A stretch of DNA of 64,000 nt from Plicaturopsis crispa FD-325 SS-3. Its lineage: Eukaryota > Basidiomycota > Agaricomycetes > Amylocorticiales > Amylocorticiaceae. Shown in pieces: positions 1 through 11,173 of the stretch. Both the position numbers and the translations under genes were made by a program. The DNA lies in contig KN832554.1 in assembly GCA_000827205.1 (NCBI GenBank), forward strand, positions 241,263 to 305,262, read 5' to 3'. The stretch's first letter is position 1, and the number at the start of each line of letters is the position of its first letter. The notes below the pieces were generated by a model. It was not told the origin of the DNA, did not search any database, and worked only from the letters and a program-made list of their open reading frames with translations.

Positions 1-814
1 ACTACAAAAAGAAAATCTAAGAAAAAGACGAGGAAGTGATGAAATAGTCGAGCTCGTTGTCGACAACAGCGAGCAGCGTATATGCAACGACGACGACGAC
101 GCGCCGGTACTTAGTGCCGGAGGAACGCGTGCTGACATAATGATGCTACGCCTGTGCGCGTTGATGAACTTACAGTGATTCCCCTGGCTCGTTATTTACG
201 AATTATTCGCTAATTACTGACAGTGAGTGACGGTAGCAGATTCCAAGCTAAGGAGCTTGCGCAAGGGGGGCCCACAGTCCAAGCTAATTAGCTTGTTAGT
301 ACGTGAGGTAGAGGTGCCTGCCTCAGCTGTCTGGCTGTATACATCCTAAAGGAATACTGGATACCGATGCCATCATGTCTTGGCCAGAGGAAATCATGAG
401 GGCCTTGTGCATGGGGAACGGTTTGGACAGGGAAGTACCGTCGCCGCGAGCCGCCAGGAAGAAATTTGAGGGGTTTGGCCGCATATAGATGCGTACCCCC
501 CAGTCACTCCCCGGAGACATTGCAATTGCCCGGGTATATAACCTGCTCAATGCCGAGCGTTGAGCATTGAGTAACTTAGCTGCACTGTGGCCGCCGTGGC
601 TATGGTTCACTGCTCATCGCCTAAGTACCTCTCGTCGGCACGCCGAGGGCGGGAGGCAGGACTGATAAAATCAATAAAAATCAGTAGAAAAATCATATAT
701 ATGTACTCCATTGCCGTGCATGACGGCGCGCGGCAACGTCACTCGTCGCCGCGCGCAGATAGAGCGCCGCAGTCTGCACAACATTGAAATATTGAAACTT
801 GTCACCGATTAATT

Positions 815-841
815 GAGCTCATCGTTGCGCACGATGAGCTC
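815..841. repeat. Perfect 11-bp inverted repeat with 5-nt loop
   Basis: Arms GAGCTCATCGT and ACGATGAGCTC flank the loop TGCGC with no mismatch. It could be a hairpin in RNA or a dimeric protein-binding palindrome. It lies about 700 bp upstream of the permease start codon. No function can be assigned from sequence alone. Confidence 0.6.
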
Positions 842-903
842 GACATTTTGTCACTGACATGACCGCGGGTCTCGAATTCAGTTACGCGTCGGGCGGCGGG
901 CGC

Positions 904-916
904 CACGTGCCACGTG
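904..916. promoter_or_regulatory. Pair of adjacent E-boxes (CACGTG x2)
   Basis: Two perfect CACGTG hexamers (904-909 and 911-916) are separated by one base. CACGTG is the core bound by fungal bHLH and bHLH-zip factors such as the Pho4 and Cbf1 families. The site lies about 610 bp upstream of the permease start codon. Regulatory use is inferred only from motif and position. Confidence 0.35.
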
Positions 917-968
917 CGCGTCACTGCGTCAGTCGTCGTTGCAGGGAGTCGTTGCCCGCTTCGTGCTC

Positions 969-987
969 GATAATTTTTTATCTTATC
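969..987. promoter_or_regulatory. Cluster of three GATA motifs upstream of the permease
   Basis: GATAA on the plus strand (969-973) and two TTATC (978-982, 983-987) lie within 19 bp. GATA zinc-finger factors of the AreA/Nit2/Gat1 type drive fungal nitrogen-catabolite genes, including amino-acid permeases, through closely spaced GATA sites. The cluster lies about 540 bp upstream of such a permease. Binding is inferred. Confidence 0.4.
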
Positions 988-1524
988 TCTTGTCGGCTGC
1001 TCCAGCGATTTTTATCAACGGCGGCGCAGTAGCTTTCGCACACTTGTACCTCGTATACCGTGACGTAGACTCGGTACTTACTGTAGCACTTCAAAATTAG
1101 CAAATAAATGCATTTTCTCGTATATTTCTAGGGATAGCCGTGCGGGCCAGCGCTGTAAGCAACAGCGAGCGGATACTCAGGTCACCGTTTGCAGTAATGA
1201 CCTCATCATATACCGCTATGGTCTGCTTGAGTCTGTGATGCAGAGGTATCCGGGGGCACCGCCGTCCGTAAGGACCGATTTGGTGGCTGAGAATTTTGGT
1301 TCATCCTGGCGGTTCACGGCGACCGTACAGGGAAGAGCAAGCGGAGCGCTCACGCTCGATGGCGCCATTCTCTCGCCCTTGCACAAACCCCAGATCCGTT
1401 CCATAAAATCTTTTCTGCCATGCAATGCTATTCACAGTTCAGTACTTTTCAGTGACCACTCTGTTCGATTTGCTGGTCTCCGGAACACCAAATTCCACTG
1501 TCTTAGTCGACGTCGGGTCCTGCG

Positions 1525-3711
1525 ATGTCTGAGCGTGGTTCGGTGTCGTCGAGCAAGCACCACCAATCGGCGTTGAAACCAGACGATGTCGACCTGGAAG
1601 ACGGCAGCGTAGCTCCCGCGTCCATCCATGAATCGCAAGATGCTCCCGAGAAACATGCTGGTCTGCACCGCGGTCTGTCGGCACGCCAAGTGCAGATGAT
1701 TGCCATCGCCGGGACAATTGGTACAGGGCTGTTCTTAGGGACAGGACGGTCCTTGGCGCAGGGCGGACCAGCGAGCATGCTCATAGGCTATGCCATCGTT
1801 GCGGTCATCGTCTATGTAACTCTTTTGCTGCTCGGAGAGATGGCCACGCAGTATCCTGTAGCTGGTGAGTCTTGCGTTCCTGCCCTTTGCCGGGGTTGTA
1901 GACAACCGTTCGTGTATCATATTTACGCGTTTCTGCATAGGTTCCTTCAATGCATATACGACCCGGTTCTTCTCTCCCTCATACGGATTCGCGCTTTCTT
2001 GGAACTATTGGTTCAACGATGCTGTCTCCGTCGCATCCGATCTCACCGCCGCACAACTTGTCCTGCAATTTTGGACGCCATGGCATTCATGGGTCATCAG
2101 TCTCATATTCTGGGTATTCCTAATCGGTATCAATGCTATTCATGTCAAGGCGTACGGAGAGCTTGGTACGTCCCGTCAGTTATATGGACGAATCTTGATT
2201 GACGCGTCCGCAGAGTACTGGCTTTCGTCTCTCAAAGTTATCACGATCATTATATTTATAATTCTCGGCATTCTCGTGAATGTCGGTGTGAACCAAGCCC
2301 ACACGTATATCGGTGGGAGCAATTGGCGTATCCCAGGAGCACCGTTTGTGGGCGGCTTTGGTGGCTTTGCCCGCGTGTTTGTGACTGCTAGCTTTGCCTG
2401 TGAGTAACGCACTGCCCGACAACTAATTGCAATACACTCATTTCTCGTAGACGGTGGAACGGAGAGTTTGGGTATCACGGCTGGTGAAACCAAAAATCCA
2501 TCCAAGAACATGCCGCGAGTCGTCAAATTTGTATTCTGGCGGTCCGTACACATCAAAAATCACTTGAAGGGTAAACGCTAATCTCCTGTATATCCACTAG
2601 GATCTTACTGTTCTATATCCTGAGTATCCTGCTCATCGGCCTGAACGGTACGTGTACACGCAGCGATTGCGACGTTTTTCAAACTCACCTTCGCTCCCAG
2701 TCCCCTGGGATTATCCCAATCTCTCTAACAAAAGTACAACGACTTCGCCATTTACTATAGTCTTCGAGCAAGCCGGGTCCAGTGCGAGCCATCATCATGT
2801 TTATGATACCCAACGAGCTAACATCGCTGATATAGCCGCGGCTGCTTCATTCATGAATACCGTCATTTTGACGTCGGTCTTATCCGCCGGGAACCACGCG
2901 CTGTTCGCGGGCACTCGTGTACTCTACGGACTCGCTGTCACCGTCCCGAATGCACAAGCACCTCGCATATTTGCCTGGACTACGCGCAGCGGTGTCCCCC
3001 TACCCGCTCTTCTGCTCACCGGCAGCATCAGCGGGCTGTGCTTCGGCAGTAGCTTCATCGGCAGCGGGGAGCTGTGGGGCTGGCTCCAGAACATCGTCGG
3101 TGTCTCCAACCAGGTGCGCGTGGCCTCTTTTTTGCAAAGATGGCTCACTGGGCTGACTTGGATCTGTAGATCGCTTGGCTGTCGATCGGAATGGCGAGCT
3201 GGCGGTTTAGGAAGGCATGGGTGCGGCAGGGGCGGCCACTTAGCGAGCTCAAGTTCCGCGCAGGCTGGACATGGCCTTGGGGCCCGCCCTTTGTCGTGAT
3301 CACCGTCACCATCCTCATCCTCGGTACGCATCTCCGCGGAAAGAAGTAGTGCGAACCGTAAAACTGACTCAAACAAATTTATTTGCAGTCCAAGGGTGGT
3401 CGTCATTCTACCCGTCATTCACTGCGGTCGACTTCGTGTCGTTCTACATCGAGATACCCGTCATGCTGGTGATGTACGTGGTATGGATGCTCCTTAAGCG
3501 CCCGCTCCCGAGCTCCGCGCTGTCCCCCGAGACGACGCCCTCCCGCAGCGGGTGGTGGTACAGCGACCTCGTGGACATCCGGACGGTGGATCTGCGGCGC
3601 GACGAGCACGAGGAGGAGATCGATGATAAGGTGGACGACGAGCAGCGGATCCGCCGCATTAGTAAACGATATAGTGGGTGGGCGTGGCGCGTGTTCTACT
3701 GGGTAGTGTAG
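1525..3711 (+). CDS. Amino-acid permease (fungal AAT/YAT family)
   Basis: This is a plasma-membrane proton-coupled amino-acid transporter of the APC superfamily. After a hydrophilic N-terminus of about 55 residues comes the family hallmark GLSARQVQMIAIAGTIGTGL, then TM segments across the whole length. Other family motifs are YPVAG followed by SFNAYTTRF, FGGTES-like YGGTES with ITAGETKNP, and SAGNHALFAGTRVLYGLA. About eight short GT-AG introns (for example 1865-1940, 2166-2213 and 2401-2450) must be removed to keep one frame; each leaves the family motifs intact. The start is the first ATG of the frame, and the C-terminus is a charged cytosolic tail. GATA motifs upstream would fit nitrogen-source control. 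The exact substrate (general or specific amino acids) cannot be read from sequence. Confidence is high for the family and moderate for each splice site. Confidence 0.93.
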
Positions 3712-4111
3712 TGCTGTAGCTTGTAATGCCCATTTATGAGACGGTCATTGGGGATCAATATATCCACCGTTCTTGCTCTTTATCCGGGAAGAGGGGGAGG
3801 CAGCACCGGCGAGCCGTACTGTACGCTACTCGCGATCGAGCCCAGCGGGCGCCGCAGGCAAAATTGATTCATCGACGCCGCAAAGTACGAAGATGTCCCC
3901 CGATCTCGTAGGCGTTGTTTGGTTTTCCGGACGGCGCCAAACATCCCTGCCACATTTCGCCAAAACCATGTCAGTACGCCACAAAAGTGAGTTGATCATC
4001 AGTAAGATGAAGTACTGCAGGTCTGCAAAACGCAGAATGTACTCAGAAAGCATGGAAATAAGGATACAAGTCAAAAAATACAAGGTGAATAGCGTTGAAA
4101 GCAAACGATCG

Positions 4112-5587
4112 TCAAGTCCACCCCCTCGCAGAGCCCTTGCCTCCGCCGTGCCCTCTCTCCTTCTCCACAACGAAGATGGCATCTCTCATCGTGATTGTTG
4201 TCCGTGTATCGTCCTGGGACTGCTGTGCGGGTGTCGACGATTTTTGCGTCTTGACATACGGGCGTGCCCACGTACTCCCCGCGCCTCCTGGAGGAGCCGC
4301 GGGTGTCGTCGTCATCGCGGGGCTCGGGGCACTTGTAGCCTCGCGCTTAGCTTTCGGCGTCCCCGCCGCAGCGTTCGAGGCGCTCATCCACGAGTACTTG
4401 CCGCCGAGACCGGCAGCCTGACTCGCGACGGCGTTGGACATCTTCTTGCGTACGTCCTCGGACATGTTGCGCGCCGTGACGCCCGGCCCGTCCTTCTTGC
4501 GCTTCTTCTTCGCACCCCCGTCCGCATCGTCGTATCCACCGTCCACCGCCATGCCGTTCCCGCCGCCAGCCGCCTGTGCCGCAAGTGTTGCGGCGTGCGC
4601 CGCGGTCATTTCCGCACGCTCCTTGCGCTCCCGCCGCACTTTCGTCTCCTCCTCCCGCTCGGCGCGCTCTAGCGCGGCGAGTTGCTTCGCGACATCGCTC
4701 TTGACGATGATGCCCCACATCGGCGTCCCATCTTCGTACAGCGAGGCGGGGCGGTCGAACTGAGTGTCAGTGCGATGGCGCGCGGCTGCTATCATGCCCC
4801 TGACCAGGTCCTCAAGCCGGGCGCGCAGGGCAAGCGCGACGTAGTTGACGGAGTCTTCGGGGATCTGCGTGATCTTGTGCTGCGTCCCGAGGGCGCGCAT
4901 AGTGGGGCCGAGGAAACGCGTATCGAATTGCGGGTTCAGTGGTTGTTTGCGCGAGCGGTCTTCGTACGGTCGGTACGTCTGATGTTGCTCGTAACTCCTT
5001 TGTAGGGTCTCTTCTTCTGCCTGTGCATGTATATGAGCACAATGAACGGCGGATTAGAAACTGGCACGCACTCGAAGATCGACCCCCGCACTTCCAAGCG
5101 CATCGTTTAACGTCGCTATGTCCGCCGTGTCCATTCCATTATTTGCGGGTGCGGGAGCCGGCGTCTGCCTCGGTGGCATCTGCTGGACTTGCTGCTGGGG
5201 CTGGGGTGTAGCAGGCTGTTGGTGCGGCTGCGGTGCGTATTGCTGGTAATGCGTAGGATAGGCAGCGGCTTGGGGGTAGTGGGTGCTGTACTGATAGTGT
5301 GCATACGGCGTCGTGCTGTATTAAACGCCGTTTAACAAAGACCTGCATTGTCAATGGGACTGTGCTTTACGTGGCATGCTGGGATTGTTGTTGGAGCGCC
5401 GGGTCGATTGGGATGTCTAGTCAAAGGGCTTCAGACTTCCGTCTCCACTAAAGCCGAAGGGCAACTCACGTCCTTGACCCCATTGTGCGGTCGCATAAGG
5501 ATTGTGCGGCTGCTGTTGCTGCTGTTGTTGCGATTGCTGTTGTTGAGGAGTAGACGGCGGCTGGTTGGTGTCATTTTCGGACTTCAT
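4112..5587 (-). CDS. TAF4: TFIID subunit TAF4
   Basis: TAF4 is a histone-fold subunit of the general transcription factor TFIID in the nucleus, and pairs with TAF12. Four exons join in frame (5470-5587, 5371-5416, 5072-5315, 4112-5020), giving about 438 residues. The N-terminus is Gln- and Pro-rich, with a poly-Gln run encoded near 5500-5535. It is followed by the conserved TAF4 domain: GVDLR joined across an intron to AEEETLQ, then DTRFLGPTMRALG, ITQIPEDSVNYVALALRARL and GMIAAARHR. The C-terminal part has a basic KKKRKK patch that could act as a nuclear localisation signal. The first ATG after the intergenic gap is used. The gene diverges from the nucleoporin gene, with about 275 bp between start codons. 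The length is modest for TAF4 but usual for fungi. Confidence 0.9.
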
Positions 5588-5861
5588 GTTGGGTACCCTT
5601 GAGCACGGGCGTTGCAGAAAAGCTTTGAAGGCAACGAATGGTTGGGCGGCGGTACTCCTGTCGTTTTGTTACGAGTATATTGGCAAGGGGATCAGTATTT
5701 TGAGTAGAAGCAGGTAAGTAGCAGAAGGAGGAAAGCAAGCGTGCACAGAGCGTGCAAGCACCAAATTGCGCGCTATCGGTTCGTAGTTCGGATTTGTACC
5801 TGCTCTTGACCACGACGGACAGAAGTCACAAAACGCCGTATCGTCCATGATTGTATCGTAG

Positions 5862-7769
5862 ATGGCAAGTTCAGGGCTTATCGCGTCGATCTTACGCGTA
5901 TTCTAACCCGGTTGTGCAGGTTGTATGCCAATTTTTTCTGCGCGGCCAGTGCAGGTTCGGGGACAAGTGCCATAACGAGCATCCAAAGGACGGCCAACGG
6001 CAAGGCGGTTTTGGAAGTGAGTTGCATCTCGGTCAATGGGACAAGGATACTCATCGCGCAATACACAGATACATCATGGACCGCAAACACGAATACGGGC
6101 GATAAACAGGCTACCAACCTGTTTAGGTATGTGCCTCCATGCCTTTCTATTATGATGGCACTCATTCGTTGGAATAGCGCAGACTCTATGACCAAGGATC
6201 TCAGTCCTCAACATGAGAAACCTCTCTGGCCGCTGTCATCATATGCACCAGCAAAATACGAGCCTTTGCTTATAGCAGGTCTGGACGAGTCGTTCGAGGA
6301 ACTCCGTGTCCGGGCCGTCACAGCCCTCCAGAAAAATGCGGTTGACGAGTATGTGCGTTATGATTTAATTTAATCCCCTTCTATCTGACAGACATCCACT
6401 GGTTGCTTAGTCGCAATATGAGAGTAGCAAGATAGCGGCTGCCCAACAATTATACTCCAACGCGCTCGCAAATGTAGGCCAGGCCTACGAAAAAGCAATC
6501 AGCCAAGGCTCTAGCTCGAAAGGGGGAGGCCAGTCGATCGGCGGGTTCTCATCTGCAACCCCAGCTGCTCCTGCAAATACCGGTTCCGCTTTTGGAGGGT
6601 CCGCGTCTAGCTCTGCATTTGGTAAACCGTCTGCATTCGGTGCGCTGGGAAACAACTCGTCGGGGGCCTTTGGTGCCCCCGCCACAACGTCCGCATTCGG
6701 TCAGCCAGCATTTGGGCAACCGGCGTTTGGGCAACCAGCATTTGGCCAAGCCTCGGGCTCCAAGCCAACAGCGTTCGGTCAGCCCGCACAACCTACATCC
6801 GCTTTTGGTCAACTCGCACAACCCACGTCCGCGTTCGGTCAATCTGCCTTCGGCCAGCCTTCACAACCAACATCGGCGTTCGGTCAAACATCAACACCGC
6901 AGTCGTCTCTCATAAAGCCTGCGACTGCGTTTGGAGGCTCATCTGCCTCGGGCCAATCCGCGTTTGGCGGTGGCGGAGGGGGTAGTTCTGGCGGGGGTGG
7001 TTTCTCGGCATTTTCGGGCCAGCCCTCGGCGTTCGGAATAGGTGCATCGGCAGCTGCGCCGACAAACAACGCCAGCGCGTCATCTGCTCCGTCTGGAGGA
7101 TCAGTTTTCGGCCAGTCAGCCTTTGGCAACCTGTCCGCATCGACGACGCCCTCTGCATTTGGGAACCCTGCGCCGGCGCAAAGTGCGTTGTCAGCCTTCG
7201 GTGCACCTGTGCAGAGTGCTTCCTCCGCATTCGGCGCGCCCGCGCAGCCGCAGGGAGCGAGCGGGTCCGTCTTTGGGGGTGGTTCTGCTTTTGGGTCTAC
7301 CGGAAATTCATCTGTCTCTGCCTTTGGCTCGGCAACGAATGCGGCGCCCAGCGCCTTTTCTAATACGAATACCAACGCAGCGCCATCGGCATTTGGACAA
7401 CAGTCAGCAACGTCGGTATTTGGACAGCAGCCAGCCACGTCGGCTTTCGCACCACAAGCCACGACATCGGCGTTCGCGCCGCAACCCACACAATCGGCGT
7501 TTGGGCAGGCCCCGCAATCTGCGTTCGCCCCCTCTCAGCCCCAACCGACCTCTGCCTTCAATCAACCGCCTGCATCCTTGCCGGCGAAACCGCAGCCCGA
7601 CGCCAAGAGCGTGAAAGCGACGTACAAGCCGGGCGTGAGTCAGTACGACGCACTACTCCCAGATAACTACATGCAGCTACTGCCAAAGGCCGTGCGCGCT
7701 GCGTTCGAGAGTGAGAAGTTCGAGTGGGGAAAGGTTCCAGAGTGGATACCGCCAAAGGAGCTACGATAA
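5862..7769 (+). CDS. NUP42: FG-repeat nucleoporin with CCCH zinc finger (NUP42/AMO1 type)
   Basis: This is a cytoplasmic-side nuclear-pore protein that works with Gle1 in mRNA export. At residue 4 a CCCH finger begins: [20 protein letters not shown] helical segment follows ([14 protein letters not shown] and [12 protein letters not shown]), then about 350 residues of FG-type repeats (many AFG, AFGQ and SAFG units). The conserved tail has [14 protein letters not shown] and [16 protein letters not shown], typical of the Gle1-binding end. The only ATG that fits is 5862-5864. It is followed at once by an intron with a GC donor (GCAAGT, 5865-5919), a perfect CTAAC branch site and acceptor CAG, so the first coding exon is the bare start codon. 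Three further introns lie in the N-terminal third. The intron near 6350-6430 has several possible acceptors. Confidence 0.88.
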
Positions 7770-7907
7770 TTCATGGGAGGGTAAGTTTTAGGTGCGATGT
7801 ACACAATATAATTGGTCCTTAGGTTTCTTTGTGTGTGTAATTAGCTTGCATTGAGTGTCAACCCAAACCTCGCCGCGTATTTTTTCACGGCCACATCCTG
7901 GAAGTGC

Positions 7908-7913
7908 AAAAAA
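7908..7913 (-). terminator. Pol III oligo-T terminator of the tRNA-Arg gene
   Basis: A6 on the plus strand gives T6 in the tRNA-Arg transcript, 12 bp downstream of its 3' end. T4 or longer is the standard Pol III stop. Confidence 0.6.
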
Positions 7914-7925
7914 GTTGAAACCATT

Positions 7926-8018
7926 AGACTTCCGCCGGACTTGAACCGACAACCTCTTGGTGTCTAGGAGCTGTTAAGCGATCGAAGCCAAACACGCTAA
8001 CCATTGCGCCAGGAAGCC
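7926..8018 (-). tRNA. tRNA-Arg (anticodon UCG) with 20-nt intron
   Basis: Read on the minus strand, the 7-bp acceptor stem (GGCTTCC with GGAAGTC), D arm (GCGC/GCGT with the AATGGTTA loop) and T arm (GTCGG-TTCAAGT-CCGGC) all form. The anticodon loop reads CTTCGA, giving anticodon TCG at positions 34-36. A 20-nt intron follows position 37 (7962-7981). The anticodon stem TTTGG/CCAAG closes with one wobble pair. A run of six T on the transcript side (A6 at 7908-7913) lies 12 bp past the 3' end and would end Pol III transcription. CCA is not encoded, as expected in eukaryotes. Confidence 0.88.
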
Positions 8019-8141
8019 ATGGCATGACGACAAAAAACCACGAGGACAACTCAGTAAGAACGAGTTGAGAACGAGCATAGTTGGAATGCACACCACCTCG
8101 ATAGCTGTGCACAGTGCACCTCTGTCTCTGTTACAACCACG

Positions 8142-8867
8142 ATGGCGCTCAACTGGACCATGTTCAATCCTGAGGGACAGTATGTCCCTTTGCCAAACGA
8201 GAACACTATAACATATGTCGAATCGGGGGCAGAAATCGCCCTCACTATCCCCGACGCACCCCCCTCGAATTCCGCTCGCGCAGGCGGCTCTGGAGGCTCG
8301 AAGAAGATGAAGGGGGTGGGTCGCGTCTGGCTCACCGACCAACGTGTGCGTGCTCTTTTCAATGCAACTGTCATTGTGGATCTTTGGTTGACCGTGTTGT
8401 CTGCTCTGCTTATCTCTAGTTAATCTTCGCTGCACCCGTTGGCGAGAAATCCTATTTTGAATCGCTCTCTATACCACTGCACTCTATACTGTCCACGAAA
8501 TTCGAGCAACCGTTCCTAGGCGCCAACTATCTGTCTTTCGACATCAAACCCTCACCGGATGGCGGCCTAACCGATGGCACGAAAGCAGAGCTGCGTCTCA
8601 AGGACCAGGCACTGTTTGGCTTCGTGAGCACCTTGGAGAAGACGCGCGAACGAGTGATATATATGAAGCGGCAAGCAGCCGAGGATGAGGAGGAGGGCCT
8701 GCGTGAGTCTGCGCAACTTGCATGTCCCCTGGATCTTGGCTTACACTGTCCGCTTCTCTTCAGCGGTATATTCCTCACCTGCTCCGGGTCGTGCCGCAGG
8801 ATCGTCGGCTGCACAGCTCGCACCAGGAGGGGCTCCTGAAGATCTGCCGCCGGGCTATGATGCGTAA
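8142..8867 (+). CDS. GRAM-domain protein related to WW-binding protein 2
   Basis: Three exons (8142-8345, 8420-8702, 8764-8867) encode about 196 residues. The N-terminal two thirds is a GRAM/PH-like fold: GRVWLTDQR spliced to LIFAAPV, then SIPLHSI, FLGANYLSFDIKP and KAELRLKDQALFGF. The end is low-complexity and closes with LPPGYDA, a PPxY motif that binds WW domains such as those of NEDD4/Rsp5 ligases. Animal WBP2 has the same layout of GRAM domain then PPxY, so a role as an adaptor for a WW-domain ubiquitin ligase or a transcription co-activator is an inference from family. Both introns keep frame and have good GT-AG ends. Confidence 0.85.
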
Positions 8868-9575
8868 ATTGAGTGTTCTAGAATTTTTAATCTGTTGTAT
8901 CTCAGGATCGTCTCAGAACGAATGTAATTGGTAGCGACAATTTTGAACTGCGGGGCCGCTCGCCATCTCGATCACTGCGTGTCATGCGTCAAGCTTCAAG
9001 ACTCGTGGTCGGAATCCGTTCTGGCCTGACTTCGACGCGCAGACTTATCGATAATGAAATGCAAATTCATAGAGATTCATTATAACAGGATGGGCATCCT
9101 TGCCCTCAAACTCTTACGGGCGTCTTACAATGTGAGTTGACATGCGCATGCATTGGTCCTAGGTAAGACAGCATAGGTTTTTGGTGTTTGACTCCTAATT
9201 TTTGTTTTTTTTTGCACCCGCCTCGTCTGGACTCCTTGGCGATCGCGTTCGACTCGGAGGAGCATCGATGACCCGCCTCCTTTCTTGAATAGGGACCATC
9301 TTGGCTGCTGGGTGCGGACGCAAACTCTGACAATACTACCGTTTGTCAAAGCGTTCTTATGAAAACGCGCACGCTAGACAACGCACCCTTGCCTCCCTTC
9401 CCCTGCTTGATGTCTCTGAGCGTTGTTGGCCTCACCTAACGGTGAGACTGCTGTCCGCGCCATTGACACCACTAGGATCACCTTAACACAATCCGTGCGG
9501 TGGTGCTGCGAGCTATGATAAACCGGTACGCCTCCTTTGTAACTTAGGCCCCTCAACGAAATAGACAACTAAACG
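8868..9575. other. Spacer between the GRAM gene and the DUF6533 gene
   Basis: No supported gene lies here. A possible extra first exon of the following gene (ATG at 9515, donor at 9526) falls inside this stretch. It would join in frame to 9587 and replace the first three residues. The rest shows no motif. Confidence 0.4.
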
Positions 9576-11013
9576 ATGCAATGCAGAGCACTCGGATGGG
9601 TTTCCTTTAGTGCCATTGTATACGAGTACTTCTTGACCTTGGAGGACGAGGTGTGTACATTAGAACAGCCCCTTGTCCCCTTTCTCGCGTGTTAAACGTC
9701 TCGGCTGCCAGGTCAAGTATATTTGGCCATCGCGTTGGACCAGCGTCAAAATAATATTTCTCCTCACACGTTATGGCAATATTGGCTTGATCTCCATCGG
9801 CGTCGCCGAGCAGGCACACATGTTTGCACACAAATCGGACCGCGTATGTTTGCCTGGTTATGAGTTTAATGAATTTTTATACTGATGCCTAAAGGCAGTT
9901 TTGCGCTAACTTCGGATTGGTGCTAGGCATTCTCGTGTTTATATCTTTCGGTCTGATGCATGGTGAGCGAGGACATATGTGTGTTTTGGACATTCCTAAC
10001 ACGGCTGCATACAGTTTTAGTGGTCATAAAAGCATGGGCCGTCTGGCGGCGGAATCGCGGAGTAGCCCTAGCCCTAGTCGCCTTGTTAGTATGCTATGCA
10101 GCCTTGATAACGGCTTTCTTAAGTGTCCGCCCCTCGATCGCGAAAGGTGAGAAACTGTCTTTCTCGTTTTCCCTGATTTTCTCAGTGTTCTTTAGGGGTG
10201 TGCGCTTCAAATATATACCGTACGCACATGTTTTACTTAAATCCCTGACGCCTAGCGCTGACCTCTTTGTAGAGCCAATGGTACGCTCTATGAATTCAAG
10301 AAATATATACTATGGCTTATGTATTGACACATTGCGCAGTGGCTCATTTGGTTTGGCAGGTATGCCTTTTCATTTACTTATCCTGTCCTGAGGGGACTTA
10401 GCTCGTCTACTGTAGCCTTCTACTGGAATGTATAGTCTTCGCATTAACATGCTGGAGCATACGAAGAAACCTTGGGGCAAACGCTCATTGGTGTCCGTTG
10501 GTCCGCATCATTGTCCGAGATGGTGGGTTTCCATATTGCCTTTAGCAGACGTGCGTGCTCACGTATGGTGCAATACAGGACTGCTCTACTTCGTAGTACG
10601 CCTGGTCCAGATACTGCGACTGTGCAGCCCTGCTAACTCTTTGCTCCAGCTTACTGCGTCAATCAACATCATCAACATCGCGATGTGGTCAACCTCAGCA
10701 CTTGTGAGCAATGATTCGATGTTCGTCACGCGTTTATATGAGATTTACACCATATTTTGAACAGACACGACACAGTGCACTCGCTATCATGTAAGAGGGA
10801 TCCTCGACTGCTGCATCTTTGACGCTAATATTTTAATAGGTCTTCGCTGTCAGTCACCACTATCGCCAGCCATCGCCTGATCTTGAATATCCGCGCGGCG
10901 CATGCACGTAGCTGCCTCGTCGATTACGACGTCAGCTTCGAGATCGAGCAGCAGCTTGCGAGAGCCTCAACACCCGCTGCGCACGAGATGGGACTGCACA
11001 CGGGCAGCGCTTA
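9576..11013 (+). CDS. DUF6533-type multi-pass membrane protein
   Basis: This belongs to a large, mushroom-expanded family of about seven-TM proteins of unknown function. It opens with the family signature YEYFLTLEDE, spliced to VKYIWPSRWTSVKIIFLLTR. Later segments are VIKAWAVWRRNR, an LLLECIVFALT helix with RIIVRDG, then LLYFVLTASINIINIAMW, and a closing SHRLILNIR before a cytosolic tail that ends at TAA 11011-11013. About nine short introns are needed. The exon between 10196 and 10420 could not be resolved with certainty: more than one splice choice keeps frame. The start may instead be ATG 9515 in an upstream exon. No partner or ligand is known to me for this family. Confidence 0.72.
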
Positions 11014-11173
11014 AGAGCGAGCGCTGTCACCGACACCGCCCATAGCGGGACGGGACGGACTACGGACTCACAAAATTCCAATGTTGTACCACCAATTGCC
11101 AAGGAGTAGATAGCTATCTTTATTTTGGGCTCGGCGTATTATTATGTCGTATGTAGGATATTTTGGCAGTGAC

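Larger units (their letters stand above)
1..1524. other. Spacer at the left edge, upstream of the permease
   Basis: No open frame here looks like a known protein. The longest, about 95 codons on the minus strand at 323-610, has no recognisable motif and no convincing exon partners. The stretch holds a perfect 11-bp inverted repeat (815-841), two adjacent CACGTG boxes (904-916) and a cluster of GATA-type motifs (969-987). It is best read as the promoter and 5' region of the amino-acid permease that starts at 1525, plus intergenic DNA. Confidence 0.5.

Noticed and set aside
323-610. 95-codon minus-strand frame at the left edge
   Set aside because: No recognisable domain, no splice partners, and composition like random sequence.
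5500-5535. Tandem CTG/TTG-like repeats as a microsatellite of interest
   Set aside because: These are simply the poly-Gln codons of TAF4 read on the other strand, common in TAF4 proteins.
5851-6105. Longer unspliced frame over the start of the nucleoporin gene
   Set aside because: It begins at TTG, not ATG, and reads through what looks like a clear intron with a branch site.
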